From contig JAQUVQ010000013.1 of the NCBI GenBank assembly GCA_028693285.1, positions 1 through 55,038 on the forward strand: 55,038 nucleotides of DNA, given 5' to 3'. Origin of the DNA: Smithellaceae bacterium. Lineage in GTDB: Bacteria; Desulfobacterota; Syntrophia; Syntrophales; Smithellaceae. The translations under genes and the position numbers were made by a program. A model generated the notes under the pieces. The model saw only the letters and a list, made by a program, of their open reading frames with translations. It did no database searches and was not told the origin of the DNA. Positions 34,027-43,765 of the stretch are shown here, in pieces (within the stretch, counting starts at the first letter, position 1; the number at the start of each line of letters is the position of its first letter).

Positions 34027-34794
34027 CATAAAAAACGGACGGCGAACGAACAGAAGGATGCGAAAAACAGGCGGAGGGCGGCAAGAAATCTCGGCCGGTT
34101 CGCTTTCATCATTCCCGCCTACAATCATGGCGCGACGGTGGCCCAGGTGGCCGGAAGCGCCCGGGACATGGGATTCCCCGTTTTTGTCGTGGATGACGGA
34201 TCAACCGATGATACGGCCATGCGGCTGGCGGAAGTTCAGGGCATAGAAGTGCTTCGCCATGAAAAAAACGAAGGAAAGGGCGCGGCCATCCTGACCGGTT
34301 TCATGGCCGCCTCGCACAAAGCCGATTACGCGATTACGATCGACGCGGACGGTCAGCACGATCCCGAAGACGCAATCCATCTGATCGATGCCATTCCTCT
34401 CAAAAAAAGACCCATTGTGGTGGGAGCGCGCGAAGGGATGGATGCGGTGCAGGGGGCCCACATTCCCTGGACCAGCCGCTTCGGCCGGAAATTCTCCAAT
34501 TTCTGGGTTCGAATGTCCGGCGGGCCTAAAATTTCGGATACCCAGAGCGGCATGCGCATCTATCCGCTTCCGGAATCCCTGAGCCTTCCCGTCCGGGCGA
34601 GGCGGTTCCAGTTTGAAGTGGAAATTCTGGTGCAGGCCAGAAGAATCGGCATTCCGATCATCGAAGCGCCGATTCGGGTCCTTTACCTGCCGGATGGGGC
34701 GCGAATCTCTCATTTTCGTCCATTCGTCGATTTCCTTCGCAATGCCAAAACCTTTACCCGCCTGATGTTTACCCGTGTTTTCGGCCGTCATTGA
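34021..34794 (+). CDS. Family 2 glycosyltransferase
   Basis: 257 residues: F-I-I-P-A-Y-N-H-G at the start of the GT-A fold, V-V-D-D-G-S-T-D-D-T, N-E-G-K-G-A-A-I-L-T-G and the metal-binding D108-A-D110 in I-D-A-D-G-Q-H-D-P. No clear membrane helices, so it is a soluble or peripheral dolichyl-phosphate-mannose-synthase-like enzyme. Aryl polyene clusters often carry such a gene to attach a sugar to the head group or lipid. ATG 34021 is 20 bp after the previous stop; the first 20 residues are basic and poorly conserved, so the true start could be slightly downstream. Confidence 0.75.
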   Translation: MSHKKRTANEQKDAKNRRRAARNLGRFAFIIPAYNHGATVAQVAGSARDMGFPVFVVDDGSTDDTAMRLAEVQGIEVLRHEKNEGKGAAILTGFMAASHKADYAITIDADGQHDPEDAIHLIDAIPLKKRPIVVGAREGMDAVQGAHIPWTSRFGRKFSNFWVRMSGGPKISDTQSGMRIYPLPESLSLPVRARRFQFEVEILVQARRIGIPIIEAPIRVLYLPDGARISHFRPFVDFLRNAKTFTRLMFTRVFGRH

Positions 34795-34909
34795 CCGCAC
34801 AGGCCAATCCCTGATTCCATGCCCGGTTTTTTCTTGCCAGCCTTTGGGAAATGTGGTTTAAAAACAGCAAAGAAAGCAGGAAAATAATCCCGACAATCTG
34901 AAGGTCTTC

Positions 34910-37900
34910 ATGCCGCCTCGCCGATATCCCATAAGATGGTCGATGGTTCTGGTCACCGCTCTGATCGTGGGGATTCTGTTCTGCTGGGAAACCAGCCGTT
35001 TAAAAATTGAAACCGACATTCTCGAATCCATGCCGCACCATGACCCGGTGCTGGCCTCCGCCCGGCGGGTCATCACTCATCTGCCCGTTTCCGACCGGCT
35101 TTTCATCGATCTTGAACAGACCTCCTCCGACCGCGACCAACTGGTCGAGGCGGCAAGGCTCGTTGAAGACCGGTTAAGCAAAAGCGGCTTGTTTGAACGA
35201 GTCGGGATCGCCGATGAGGCGGGTGCGTTTCCGGAGCTGATGGCGCATGTCCGGGAGCATCTGCCGTCGCTGTTCGGCACGGAGGATCTCGAGCGGAAAA
35301 TCGCGCCGCTTCTCGCGCCGGAAAAAATCCGTGAGACGATGGCGGAAAACCGGATCAGCCTCGGTGAGCTTCAGGGCATCGGCCGTGCGGAAATGATCTC
35401 CCGGGATCCGCTGGGATTTTCCCCGGTGATTCTGGAGCGAATGTCCTCGCTCTCGCCGGCCGGTTCCGCCCAGTTTTATTCCGGCCGGCTTCTGTCTTCC
35501 GACGGCCGCCACGCGCTCATCATCGCGCGGCTGGCCGGCTCCGGAACGGATACAACCCGGGCGGCGCAAATCTCCGGGCTGATGGACGATTGCGCGAGGA
35601 TGCTGGAGGCGCGCCGGGATTCGAACGGCCGATTCACGCTGACGCCGGTGGGCGCTTACCGCGCGGCGCTGGACAACGAAACCGTCGCCAGGCGCGACAC
35701 GCGGCTGGCGGTTTTGCTCACTACGCTGGGCATTGCGCTTCTGCTGATTTTGTCTTTTCCCCGCCCGCTCATCGGCCTCCTGGCGCTGCTTCCTTCAGCC
35801 GTCGGGGCCATTGCCGCCCTGTTTGCCTGCTCTTTTTTATTCAAGTCGATGTCGATGCTGGCGGTGGGCTTCGGCGGCGCGATCATGGCTTTTACCGTCG
35901 ATCTGGGCCTCACCTATCTGTTGTTTCTGGATCAGCCGCGTGCCACGTTCGGGCGCGAGGCGGCGCGGGAAGTCTGGTCGGCCGAATTCACGGCCGCCCT
36001 GACCACGATCTGCGCCTTTTTGCTGCTGCTGATCAGCGATTTTGACATTCTGGCCCAAATCGGCGTTTTTGCCGCGCTGGGCATCACCTTTGCTTTTCTG
36101 TTTGTTCACTTCGTTTTTCCCATTATCTTTCCGGAGATGCCGCCCGCCCGTCGCGCATCCAACCGCCTGCTGACGGGCGCCGTCCAAAAAATAGCCGCGC
36201 CGGCTTCATGGAAACTGATCGCCGCGCTGGTCTTCGGACTGACGATGCTGCTTTTCGCCAAACCCGTCTTCAACGTGGATCTGCAGGCCATGAATTCCGT
36301 CAGCTCCGCAACGCTTGCCGCCGAAAAGAAATTGCAGGACACCTGGGGAAATCTCAGCGGCCGCCTGTATGTCCTTCTGGAGGCGCCGGACCTGGAGCGG
36401 CTGCGGAAGAAAAACGATCAGCTCGAAGCGCTGATGGCCAGGGAAGTGAAAGGCGGCAGACTGGCCCCGGCGTTTCTGCCGACCGTTCTGTTTCCCACGC
36501 CGGAGTCGGCCGCCCGTCATTTTGCCGCCTGGCGCTCCTTCTGGACGCCGGAGCGCGTCGGGGCGCTCAGGACAAATCTGGAAAAGGCGGCCGCGGAAAA
36601 CGGCTTTGCGCCGGACGCGTTCGATCCCTTCTGGACAGTCTTTCAGGCACAGCGGCCCGGCGTCTTTACGATTCCACCGAAACATCTGGAAATGCTGGGC
36701 ATTGCCCGGACGTCCGAAGGCTTCGCGCAGCTCACGCCGATGGCTGCCGGGAAGCATTACAACGCTTCGGAATTTTTTGACCGTCTGGCCGCAGCCGGCG
36801 AGATCGATCTGTTCGACGCGGATTTCTTCAATCGCCGCATGGGGGAATTTCTCAAGAGCATTTTTATCGAAATTGCCCTGATCGTCAGCCTCGGCCTGAT
36901 CGCGGTGGTATTTTTGTTTTTTCTGGACTGGCGCCTGTCGCTGGCCGTTCTGGCCCCCGTGGCTTTTGCGCTCATCTCCACGCTGGGAACGCTCAAGCTC
37001 ATCGGCCGTCCGCTGGACATTCCCGGCATCATGCTGTGGGTCGTCATTCTGGGCATGGGCGTGGATTACGCCATATACTACACCTGCACCTATCAGCGTC
37101 ATCCGGAGGAGGCCTCTCCCGCGATGAACACCGTCAAGCTCTCCATCTTTCTTTCCGCCGCTACGACGTTTATCGGTTTCGGCGTTCTGACGCTGGCGAA
37201 TCACTCCCTCCTGCGCAGCATCGGCCTGGTTTCGCTTCTGGGCATCGGGTATTCCCTGCTGGGCGCGTATTTCATTTTGCCGACCCTGATGCGGAAAATC
37301 TTTGCGCCATTTGAGTTTCCATCGGGAGCCGTCGATGCAGGTTCGCCTGAGCACTTCCGCAGGACGATCCTGCGCTACCGTCATCTGCCGGGGTATCCGA
37401 GGGTTTTTGCCCGGTTCAAGATGAAGCTGGATCCGATGTTTTCCGAACTGGATCGATATGTGCAAAACCCCCGCCGGATCATGGATATCGGTTGCGGCTT
37501 CGGCGTGCCGGCCGCCTGGCTTCTGGAAATATTCCCGCAGGCAGAAGTGTTTGGCCTGGAGCCGGACGAGGAAAGAGTGCTGATTGCCAACCGCGCAATC
37601 GGCGCGCGGGGCCGGGTGCAGGTTGGGCGGGCGCCGGATCTGCCGGACGCGGAAGACCCCGTCGATTATGTTCTGATGCTGGACATGCTGCACCTGATCG
37701 ATGATCATGAATTGCAGCTTGTTTTTCGGCGCATTTGCGGTAAGCTCGGGCCGGACGGGACGCTGGTGATTCGGGCGACGGTTCCCTCGGCCGGAAAAGT
37801 CCCGTGGAAAAGATGGATCGAAACGGCCCGTTTGCAGTGGACGGGAATGCCGAAGCGCTTCCGCGTGGAAAGAGGAATCACGGGCTTCATGGAGGCGGCG

Positions 37901-38017
37901 GGCTTTGACGTTGCGGTGCACGCCTCGCCGGTTCCCGGCGTGGAAGAAAAGTGGTTCATCGGGAAAAAGCGGGAAGAAGTTTCCAGTCCTTCTTGGCGAA
38001 TCCCGGAAAAGAAATAA
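34910..38017 (+). CDS. MMPL/RND exporter fused to a C-terminal methyltransferase
   Basis: 1035 residues. Residues 1 to about 805 form an MMPL-type pump: TM1 at about 11-27, a periplasmic loop to about 260, a helix bundle (L-A-V-L-L-T-T-L-G-I-A-L-L-L and following), a second periplasmic loop, and a second bundle (I-A-L-I-V-S-L-G-L-I-A-V-V-F ... G-M-G-V-D-Y-A-I-Y-Y). After a short linker, residues about 815-1035 are a class I SAM-methyltransferase with motif I M-D-I-G-C-G-F-G at 858-865 and E-V-F-G-L-E-P-D. The frame is uninterrupted across the junction. MMPL pumps are standard in aryl polyene clusters; the fusion is the odd part and puts a cytosolic methyltransferase on the exporter. Confidence 0.8.
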   Translation: MPPRRYPIRWSMVLVTALIVGILFCWETSRLKIETDILESMPHHDPVLASARRVITHLPVSDRLFIDLEQTSSDRDQLVEAARLVEDRLSKSGLFERVGIADEAGAFPELMAHVREHLPSLFGTEDLERKIAPLLAPEKIRETMAENRISLGELQGIGRAEMISRDPLGFSPVILERMSSLSPAGSAQFYSGRLLSSDGRHALIIARLAGSGTDTTRAAQISGLMDDCARMLEARRDSNGRFTLTPVGAYRAALDNETVARRDTRLAVLLTTLGIALLLILSFPRPLIGLLALLPSAVGAIAALFACSFLFKSMSMLAVGFGGAIMAFTVDLGLTYLLFLDQPRATFGREAAREVWSAEFTAALTTICAFLLLLISDFDILAQIGVFAALGITFAFLFVHFVFPIIFPEMPPARRASNRLLTGAVQKIAAPASWKLIAALVFGLTMLLFAKPVFNVDLQAMNSVSSATLAAEKKLQDTWGNLSGRLYVLLEAPDLERLRKKNDQLEALMAREVKGGRLAPAFLPTVLFPTPESAARHFAAWRSFWTPERVGALRTNLEKAAAENGFAPDAFDPFWTVFQAQRPGVFTIPPKHLEMLGIARTSEGFAQLTPMAAGKHYNASEFFDRLAAAGEIDLFDADFFNRRMGEFLKSIFIEIALIVSLGLIAVVFLFFLDWRLSLAVLAPVAFALISTLGTLKLIGRPLDIPGIMLWVVILGMGVDYAIYYTCTYQRHPEEASPAMNTVKLSIFLSAATTFIGFGVLTLANHSLLRSIGLVSLLGIGYSLLGAYFILPTLMRKIFAPFEFPSGAVDAGSPEHFRRTILRYRHLPGYPRVFARFKMKLDPMFSELDRYVQNPRRIMDIGCGFGVPAAWLLEIFPQAEVFGLEPDEERVLIANRAIGARGRVQVGRAPDLPDAEDPVDYVLMLDMLHLIDDHELQLVFRRICGKLGPDGTLVIRATVPSAGKVPWKRWIETARLQWTGMPKRFRVERGITGFMEAAGFDVAVHASPVPGVEEKWFIGKKREEVSSPSWRIPEKK

Positions 38018-38039
38018 CGGACAAGGATACTGGATGAGC

Positions 38040-38065
38040 GGCGGCCTTGCCGCGGCAGGGCCGCC
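38040..38065. terminator. 26-bp near-perfect palindrome after pump gene
   Basis: GGCGGCC (38040-38046) and GGCCGCC (38059-38065) pair, enclosing TGCCGCGGCA, itself a palindrome; only one position (T against G) breaks the symmetry. It is 22 bp after the stop of the pump-methyltransferase gene and 27 bp before the ribosome site of the next gene. It could be a processing or attenuation hairpin. There is no T-run. Confidence 0.4.
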
Positions 38066-38105
38066 GACGAAGCAGCAGTCCATAAAATTCTAAGGAGGTT
38101 CGACC

Positions 38106-39821
38106 ATGTACGAGCAGAAACCCTGGCTGAAGTATTACGGGAACGTTCCGCATTCCATCGATTATCCGCGGGTCACCATGTATGAGGCGCTTTTGCAGAC
38201 GGCGCGTGAAAAAGCCGACGCCCTCGCCTACGATTTCATGGGATATACATCCACCTACAACAGGTTCGTTTCCGAAATCGACCGGTGCGCCGACGCCCTG
38301 GCCGCGCTGGGTCTGAAGCAGGGCGACCGCATCACCATTTCCATGCCCACCTCCCCGCAGGGCATCATCGCTTTTTACGCCGCCAACAAACTGGGCGCGG
38401 TGGCCAGCATGATCCATCCTCTTTCCACGGCCAAGGAAATTGAATTTTATCTCAACGTCGCCAAAAGCCGCTTCGCGCTCACGCTGGACGCCTTTTACGC
38501 CAAGTTCAAGGAGGTGCAGGCCACGACGCCGCTGCAGACGCTGATTCTGGCGCGCATTCCGGATTATCTGAGCATTTTCAAACGGGTCGGCTTCAATCTG
38601 ACCAAAGGCCGGCAGATTCCGAAAGTCCCCGCGGATCCCATGGTGAAGTGGTGGGCGGATCTCATGAAAGGCAGCTACCCCAGCGCCCCGCAGGCCAAAA
38701 TGGACACGGACGACATGGCCGTGATTCTTTACAGCGGCGGAACCACCGGCGTGCCCAAGGGCATCATGCTGTCCAATATGAACTTCATCAGCGAAGGAAA
38801 AATGGTGTCGGAATGGGGAAAGCTCGACGACGCCACCTCCGTGCTGGCCATTTTGCCGATCTTTCACGGCTTCGGCCTCGGGGTCTGCATCAACGCCTGC
38901 TTCATGGGCGGCGGCAAAAGCATTCTGGTGCCGATCTTTACGCCGGAGACGGTGGCGGACCTGATCCGCTCGCGCAAGCCGTCGTTTGTCATCGGCGTGC
39001 CGACGCTCTTTGACGCGCTTTCGCGCAATCCCAAGATGCATAAGGCGGACCTGAGCTGTCTTCGGGCGACGTTTTCCGGCGCGGACATGCTGCCCCGGCC
39101 CGTCAAGGAGCGCTTTGAAGAAATGGTCAAGAAGCAGGGCGGCAACGTTCAGCTTCTGGAAGGCTACGGACTTACCGAGGCCGTCACCGCCATCATGGCC
39201 ACGCCCATCGGCAACTACCGCGAAGGCAGCATCGGCGTGCCTTTTCCGGACATGCTGGCCAAGATCGTAAAGCTCGAAACAATCGAGGAGGCGCCGCTGG
39301 GCGAAGAAGGCGAGATCTGCGTGGCCGGCCCCGCCGTGATGATGGGCTACCTCGATCAGCCCGAAGAAACCGCCGCCACGCTTCGAAAGCACGCGGACGG
39401 CCGCATCTGGCTGCACACCGGCGACATCGGCACGATGGACGCCGACGGATTCTTCTATTTCAAGCTCCGTCAGAAGCGGATGATCAAGTCCTCCGGAATG
39501 AACGTCTATCCCGCGCAGGTGGAAGAGCTGCTCTACAAGCATGACAAGGTGCGCGACGCCTGCGTCATCGGCGTGCCCGACGAAGCCCAGGTGCAGGCGG
39601 TGAAGGCGTTCGTCGTATTGAAAAACCCCGCCGACGCGGGTCCGGTAGCGGAAAAGGAACTCATCCACTATTGCCGCGAGAATCTGATCAAGTGGAGCTG
39701 TCCGCGTTCCATCGAATTCCGCACTGATCTGCCCAAAACCCTGGTCGGCAAAATCGCCTTCAACACGCTGGAGAAGGAGGAAGTCGAAAAGCTGAAAAAG
39801 GAAGGCAAATTTGCCGGATGA
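38106..39821 (+). CDS. Acyl-CoA synthetase (AMP-forming)
   Basis: 571 residues, preceded by a strong AAGGAGG at 38092-38098. Motifs: Y-S-G-G-T-T-G-V-P-K-G-I, E-G-Y-G-L-T-E-A-V, W-L-H-T-G-D-I-G, K-R-M-I-K-S-S-G-M-N-V-Y and L-V-G-K-I-A-F near the C-terminus with the catalytic Lys. It is the last plus-strand gene before the ectoine operon. It is full length and so differs from the short AMP-ligase at 17201. It may activate fatty or aryl acids for the cluster; this is context only. Confidence 0.85.
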   Translation: MYEQKPWLKYYGNVPHSIDYPRVTMYEALLQTAREKADALAYDFMGYTSTYNRFVSEIDRCADALAALGLKQGDRITISMPTSPQGIIAFYAANKLGAVASMIHPLSTAKEIEFYLNVAKSRFALTLDAFYAKFKEVQATTPLQTLILARIPDYLSIFKRVGFNLTKGRQIPKVPADPMVKWWADLMKGSYPSAPQAKMDTDDMAVILYSGGTTGVPKGIMLSNMNFISEGKMVSEWGKLDDATSVLAILPIFHGFGLGVCINACFMGGGKSILVPIFTPETVADLIRSRKPSFVIGVPTLFDALSRNPKMHKADLSCLRATFSGADMLPRPVKERFEEMVKKQGGNVQLLEGYGLTEAVTAIMATPIGNYREGSIGVPFPDMLAKIVKLETIEEAPLGEEGEICVAGPAVMMGYLDQPEETAATLRKHADGRIWLHTGDIGTMDADGFFYFKLRQKRMIKSSGMNVYPAQVEELLYKHDKVRDACVIGVPDEAQVQAVKAFVVLKNPADAGPVAEKELIHYCRENLIKWSCPRSIEFRTDLPKTLVGKIAFNTLEKEEVEKLKKEGKFAG

Positions 39822-39917
39822 ATGGAGGGCAAATTTTCATTCTTTCCCTTTCCAACGGAACAATCCTTCAACCCCGGGAAGGCAAGGGAATGGTTCCATT
39901 TGTTTTGTGCCGCTCCA

Positions 39918-40328
39918 TCAAGATGGAACTTTCCCTTGATTTTCCGCCGGCGGATAAGATCCGTCTTCAAGATGCACTTCCGCGCCGGTGACGGGCGGGT
40001 TGAAAACGCACAGCAGACGCATGTCTTTGGACGCCCGCAAAAGATGCTCGTCGTGGTTGTTCAGCGCGTATATTGTTCCCGGCACGATGTGGTGAATTTT
40101 TCCGTCGGCCGGCGTTTCCACCTCGCCTTCGCCTTCAACGCAGAAAACGGCTTCCAGATGATTCTTGTACCAGATGTGCGTTTGTGTTCCCGCGAAGATG
40201 ATGGTTTCATGAAACGAAAAACCCATTCCGTCTTTTTTCAACAGAAGCCGGCGGCTGACCCAGTTTTTATTTTCAGCCCAGACCTCGCGATCTGTTCCCG
40301 TGATATCATTGATCGTTCGAACCAGCAT
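39918..40328 (-). CDS. ectC: L-ectoine synthase
   Basis: 136 residues starting [20 protein letters not shown], a cupin with [30 protein letters not shown] and Y-A-L-N-N-H-D-E-H, the EctC pattern. It closes N-gamma-acetyl-diaminobutyrate to the compatible solute ectoine, in the cytoplasm. Third gene of a minus-strand operon, 15 bp after ectB. Ectoine hydroxylase (ectD) and a dedicated aspartokinase are not next to it. Confidence 0.92.
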   Translation of the reverse strand: MLVRTINDITGTDREVWAENKNWVSRRLLLKKDGMGFSFHETIIFAGTQTHIWYKNHLEAVFCVEGEGEVETPADGKIHHIVPGTIYALNNHDEHLLRASKDMRLLCVFNPPVTGAEVHLEDGSYPPAENQGKVPS

Positions 40329-40343
40329 GCCTTGTCCTTTCCT

Positions 40344-41597
40344 TTAACGGTTTTTCAACACGCTGCCGATGGACGCATCCAGAATATCCAGGCCCTCCAT
40401 GAGCACCTCATCGGGAATAATCAGCGGGGCAAGGAATTTGATGACATTGTTTCTGGCGCCGGCCAATTCCATGATCAGTTTGTTCTTGAAGCATTCCATG
40501 GAAATTTCTCTGGCGATTTCGGGCGGGTCGACGGCCATCCCGTAAATGAATCCTCGCCCCCGTACTTCCGCGTTCAACTGAGGATATCTGGCGCAGATGG
40601 CATGGAGGCGGTCGGAAAGGATTGTCCCCTTGCGGAAAATATCTTTGGAGAAACGGTCGTCCTTCCAGTAGTCCAGCGCCACGGAAGCGGAAACAAAGGC
40701 GAGATTGTTTCCGCGGAAGGTTCCGGTATGCTGACCGGCTTTCCAGATGTCAAGTTCCCGGCGGAACAAAACCAGCGACATCGGCAGGCCGTAGCCGGAA
40801 AAGGATTTGGAAACCGTGACGATATCCGGTTTGATGCCGGAGCGTTCAAAACTGAAAAAATGTCCGGTGCGGCCGTTGCCGACCTGAATGTCATCAACCA
40901 TGAGCAGGATGTCGAACTCGCGGCAGATGGATTCAACTTCGCGCAGCCATTCGTCGGATGCCACGCGGATTCCGCCCTCGCCCTGAACGGTTTCAAGAAT
41001 GACGGCCGACGGAATATCGACGCCGCTGCTGTTATCTTCAAGAAAGCGTCGCATATACTGGGCCGTATTGACGTCTTTTCCCAGATAGCCGTCGTAGGGC
41101 AGAAAGGAAACGTCCGAACGGTTGATGAAGGCCTCGTCGCGGTAGTAGGCATTGGCCGTGACCGACATCGATCCCATCGTGAGACCGTGATAGCCGTTGG
41201 TAAATGAAATCACGTTTGACCGTTTTTTCACCATCCGCGCGAGTTTAAGCCCCGCTTCCACGGCGTTGGTGCCGGTGGGACCGGTGAATTGGATTTTGTA
41301 ATCGAGGTTGCGCGGTTTGAACACAATGCTCTCCATTTTAAGAAGCAGCTCTTCCTTGGCAACGGTGGCCATGTCCAGACCATGAACGATCCCGTCCGTT
41401 TCCAAATACTCGATGAGCTTCTTTTTCATGTGGTCATTGTTGTGCCCGTAATTGAGCGTGCCCGCTCCCGCAAAAAAGTCAATGTAGCGGTTGCCGTCCG
41501 CGTCGAATAAAAAAGCGTCTTTTGCCTTTTCAAACAAGACGGGGAACGACCGGGAATAGCTGCGGACTTCAGACTCCAAACGTCTAATGGTTTTCAT
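40344..41597 (-). CDS. ectB: Diaminobutyrate-2-oxoglutarate transaminase
   Basis: 417 residues from ATG 41597, preceded by AGGAGGAAAT. A class III PLP aminotransferase with T-G-P-T-G-T-N-A-V-E-A, M-V-D-D-I-Q-V-G-N-G-R-T-G and the PLP Lys in T-V-S-K-S-F-S-G-Y-G-L-P. The sequence from the start (MKTIRRLESEVRSYSRSFP) is typical of EctB. It converts aspartate semialdehyde to L-2,4-diaminobutyrate. It lies 17 bp after ectA and 15 bp before ectC, forming one operon. Confidence 0.92.
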   Translation of the reverse strand: MKTIRRLESEVRSYSRSFPVLFEKAKDAFLFDADGNRYIDFFAGAGTLNYGHNNDHMKKKLIEYLETDGIVHGLDMATVAKEELLLKMESIVFKPRNLDYKIQFTGPTGTNAVEAGLKLARMVKKRSNVISFTNGYHGLTMGSMSVTANAYYRDEAFINRSDVSFLPYDGYLGKDVNTAQYMRRFLEDNSSGVDIPSAVILETVQGEGGIRVASDEWLREVESICREFDILLMVDDIQVGNGRTGHFFSFERSGIKPDIVTVSKSFSGYGLPMSLVLFRRELDIWKAGQHTGTFRGNNLAFVSASVALDYWKDDRFSKDIFRKGTILSDRLHAICARYPQLNAEVRGRGFIYGMAVDPPEIAREISMECFKNKLIMELAGARNNVIKFLAPLIIPDEVLMEGLDILDASIGSVLKNR

Positions 41598-41614
41598 CAG
41601 ATTTCCTCCTTTGA

Positions 41615-42121
41615 TCACAGGTCAAACGGCCCGATTCGGAACAAGACTTCCTCTTCATGACGCTGATCTCCGAAATCATCGGCGGAAAACAGAACGCTTT
41701 GCACCAGCGGGACGCCAAGCGAAGCGGCCAGTGAAGAAAAAAGGGCCTTTGACGGAATATTGGACGGACTGACCGTCGTTTCCAGGTAACGCGGGGGACA
41801 GGGGGTGGGCCGGTTCAAAATGGAAGACAGCATGGAGCGGGCGACGCCTTTCCCCCGATACTTTTTATCCACCGCGACCTGCCAGACAAACAAAGTGTCC
41901 TCCTCATCGGGACGGAGGTAGGCGGAAATAAAGCCGCAAACGGCGTCTGCATCGCAGGCGACGACGGAAGTCCGGGAAAAATGCGCGCACAGGATAAGAT
42001 AACAATAAAGCGAATTGAGATCCAGCGGCGGAGAATCTTTAACAAGCTTTTCAATGAACGGCGCATCAGCAACTTCCGGCCGGCGAAAATACATATCCGT
42101 TGGATCTTTTTTCAAGTCCAT
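41615..42121 (-). CDS. ectA: L-2,4-diaminobutyrate acetyltransferase
   Basis: 168 residues of the GNAT fold. F-R-R-P-E-V-A-D-A near the N-terminus and L-D-L-N-S-L-Y-C-Y-L are EctA-typical; the acetyl-CoA site is Q-V-A-V-D-K-K-Y-R-G-K-G-V-A. L-E-T-T-V-S-P-S-N follows, again as in EctA. It acetylates diaminobutyrate for ectoine synthesis. First gene of the minus-strand ectABC operon; its upstream region (42122-42411) is AT-rich and faces a truncated acyltransferase copy. Confidence 0.9.
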   Translation of the reverse strand: MDLKKDPTDMYFRRPEVADAPFIEKLVKDSPPLDLNSLYCYLILCAHFSRTSVVACDADAVCGFISAYLRPDEEDTLFVWQVAVDKKYRGKGVARSMLSSILNRPTPCPPRYLETTVSPSNIPSKALFSSLAASLGVPLVQSVLFSADDFGDQRHEEEVLFRIGPFDL

Positions 42122-42411
42122 CTCCTGAACATTGATTGTTTATGTTGTGCCGTTATGAGAACGACGGGAGCCTCTGGGTGATCAAAAAATGACAAGTGTC
42201 TTTTTTGAATGATTCTTTGGTAGCACAAAACCAATGAAAATGCAACCTGGTGGGACAACCGTTCCATTCGGCTATATTGCGGTTCCATTGAAATATGGCC
42301 GAAAATGCTTTGTTCCGTGGAATGTTTTATAGGTTGCTAAATCAGGGAAATTGCATGTAAAGGAAGATTGCGGCAAAGAGAATTACATTTGGTCTGCGAT
42401 TCGGGAATTCG
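42122..42411. promoter_or_regulatory. AT-rich divergent control region upstream of ectA
   Basis: 290 bp without a gene, visibly more AT-rich than its surroundings. It contains GTTCCATT at 42261-42268 and 42282-42289 (21 bp apart, two helical turns) and GTTCCGTG at 42312-42319, plus an imperfect inverted pair CGGCTATATT (42269-42278) / AAATATGGCCG (42291-42301). These may be regulator sites for the osmolyte operon. The part next to the truncated acyltransferase copy (about 42350-42411) is weakly similar to the region before the intact copy at 49671. No clear -35/-10 was identified. Confidence 0.35.
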
Positions 42412-42762
42412 ATGAAGAAATTATTTTATAAAATTTCGATCTATCTGTCCCGCCGTCTGGGGCTGTGGTTTTTCCGTGTGTTTTCCTGGTTTATCGCGAC
42501 GGGGTACTTTTTCTTGTTTCTGGCCCGCGTCCGGGACAGCCTTCAGTTTTACCGGGCGCTTTTCCCGGGACGAAGCTTTGGATATCACCTCTACTGCGTC
42601 TGGAAGCAGTTCCACAATTTCACGGGCGTCTATGTTCACCGCTTCATTCCCTGGGCGGCCGAGGAGGCGAAGTTCACCCGCGAAGGCTGGGAGCATCTGG
42701 ATGAGGCCGTGGCCAAAAAAACCGGCGCGATCGTGGTGATGTCGCACATCGGAAACTGGTAG
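42412..42762 (+). pseudogene. Truncated 5' copy of the acyltransferase gene at 49671
   Basis: The first 348 bp match the intact acyltransferase gene (49671-50018) at 11 differing positions by my count (about 97% identity). Nine differences are silent; two give L-A-R in place of P-P-R. Homology stops exactly after S-H-I-G-N-W, where a TAG replaces the catalytic Glu codon. The product would be 116 residues without the active-site acid, so it is non-functional. No transposase or clear target-site duplication is visible at the break; unrelated DNA and an hsdM remnant follow. Confidence 0.85.
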
Positions 42763-42869
42763 ATGCTATTGTAGCCGATAAATCCACGCTCGCACCGTTG
42801 AATGTCTGGCGAGCCTATGAACTTATTGGATGCTTCGACAAGCTCAGGATCCGAATCGTTGACTGAGCA

Positions 42870-43726
<857 letters not shown>

Positions 43727-43765
43727 TTCAACCGGTCGAAAAAACAGATTTGCAGCCCGTGAAGG

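Noticed and set aside
36206..38083. 625-codon minus-strand open frame over the pump-methyltransferase gene
   Set aside because: Antisense shadow; no motif, and low-complexity Arg/Gln/His-rich composition.
39838..39892. Possible bidirectional terminator between the acyl-CoA synthetase and ectC
   Set aside because: The arms pair at only about 11 of 16 positions and no T-run follows; too weak to list.
39822..41207. 461-codon plus-strand open frame opposite ectC and ectB
   Set aside because: A shadow of two certain ectoine genes; G+C-rich codon structure keeps the opposite frame open.
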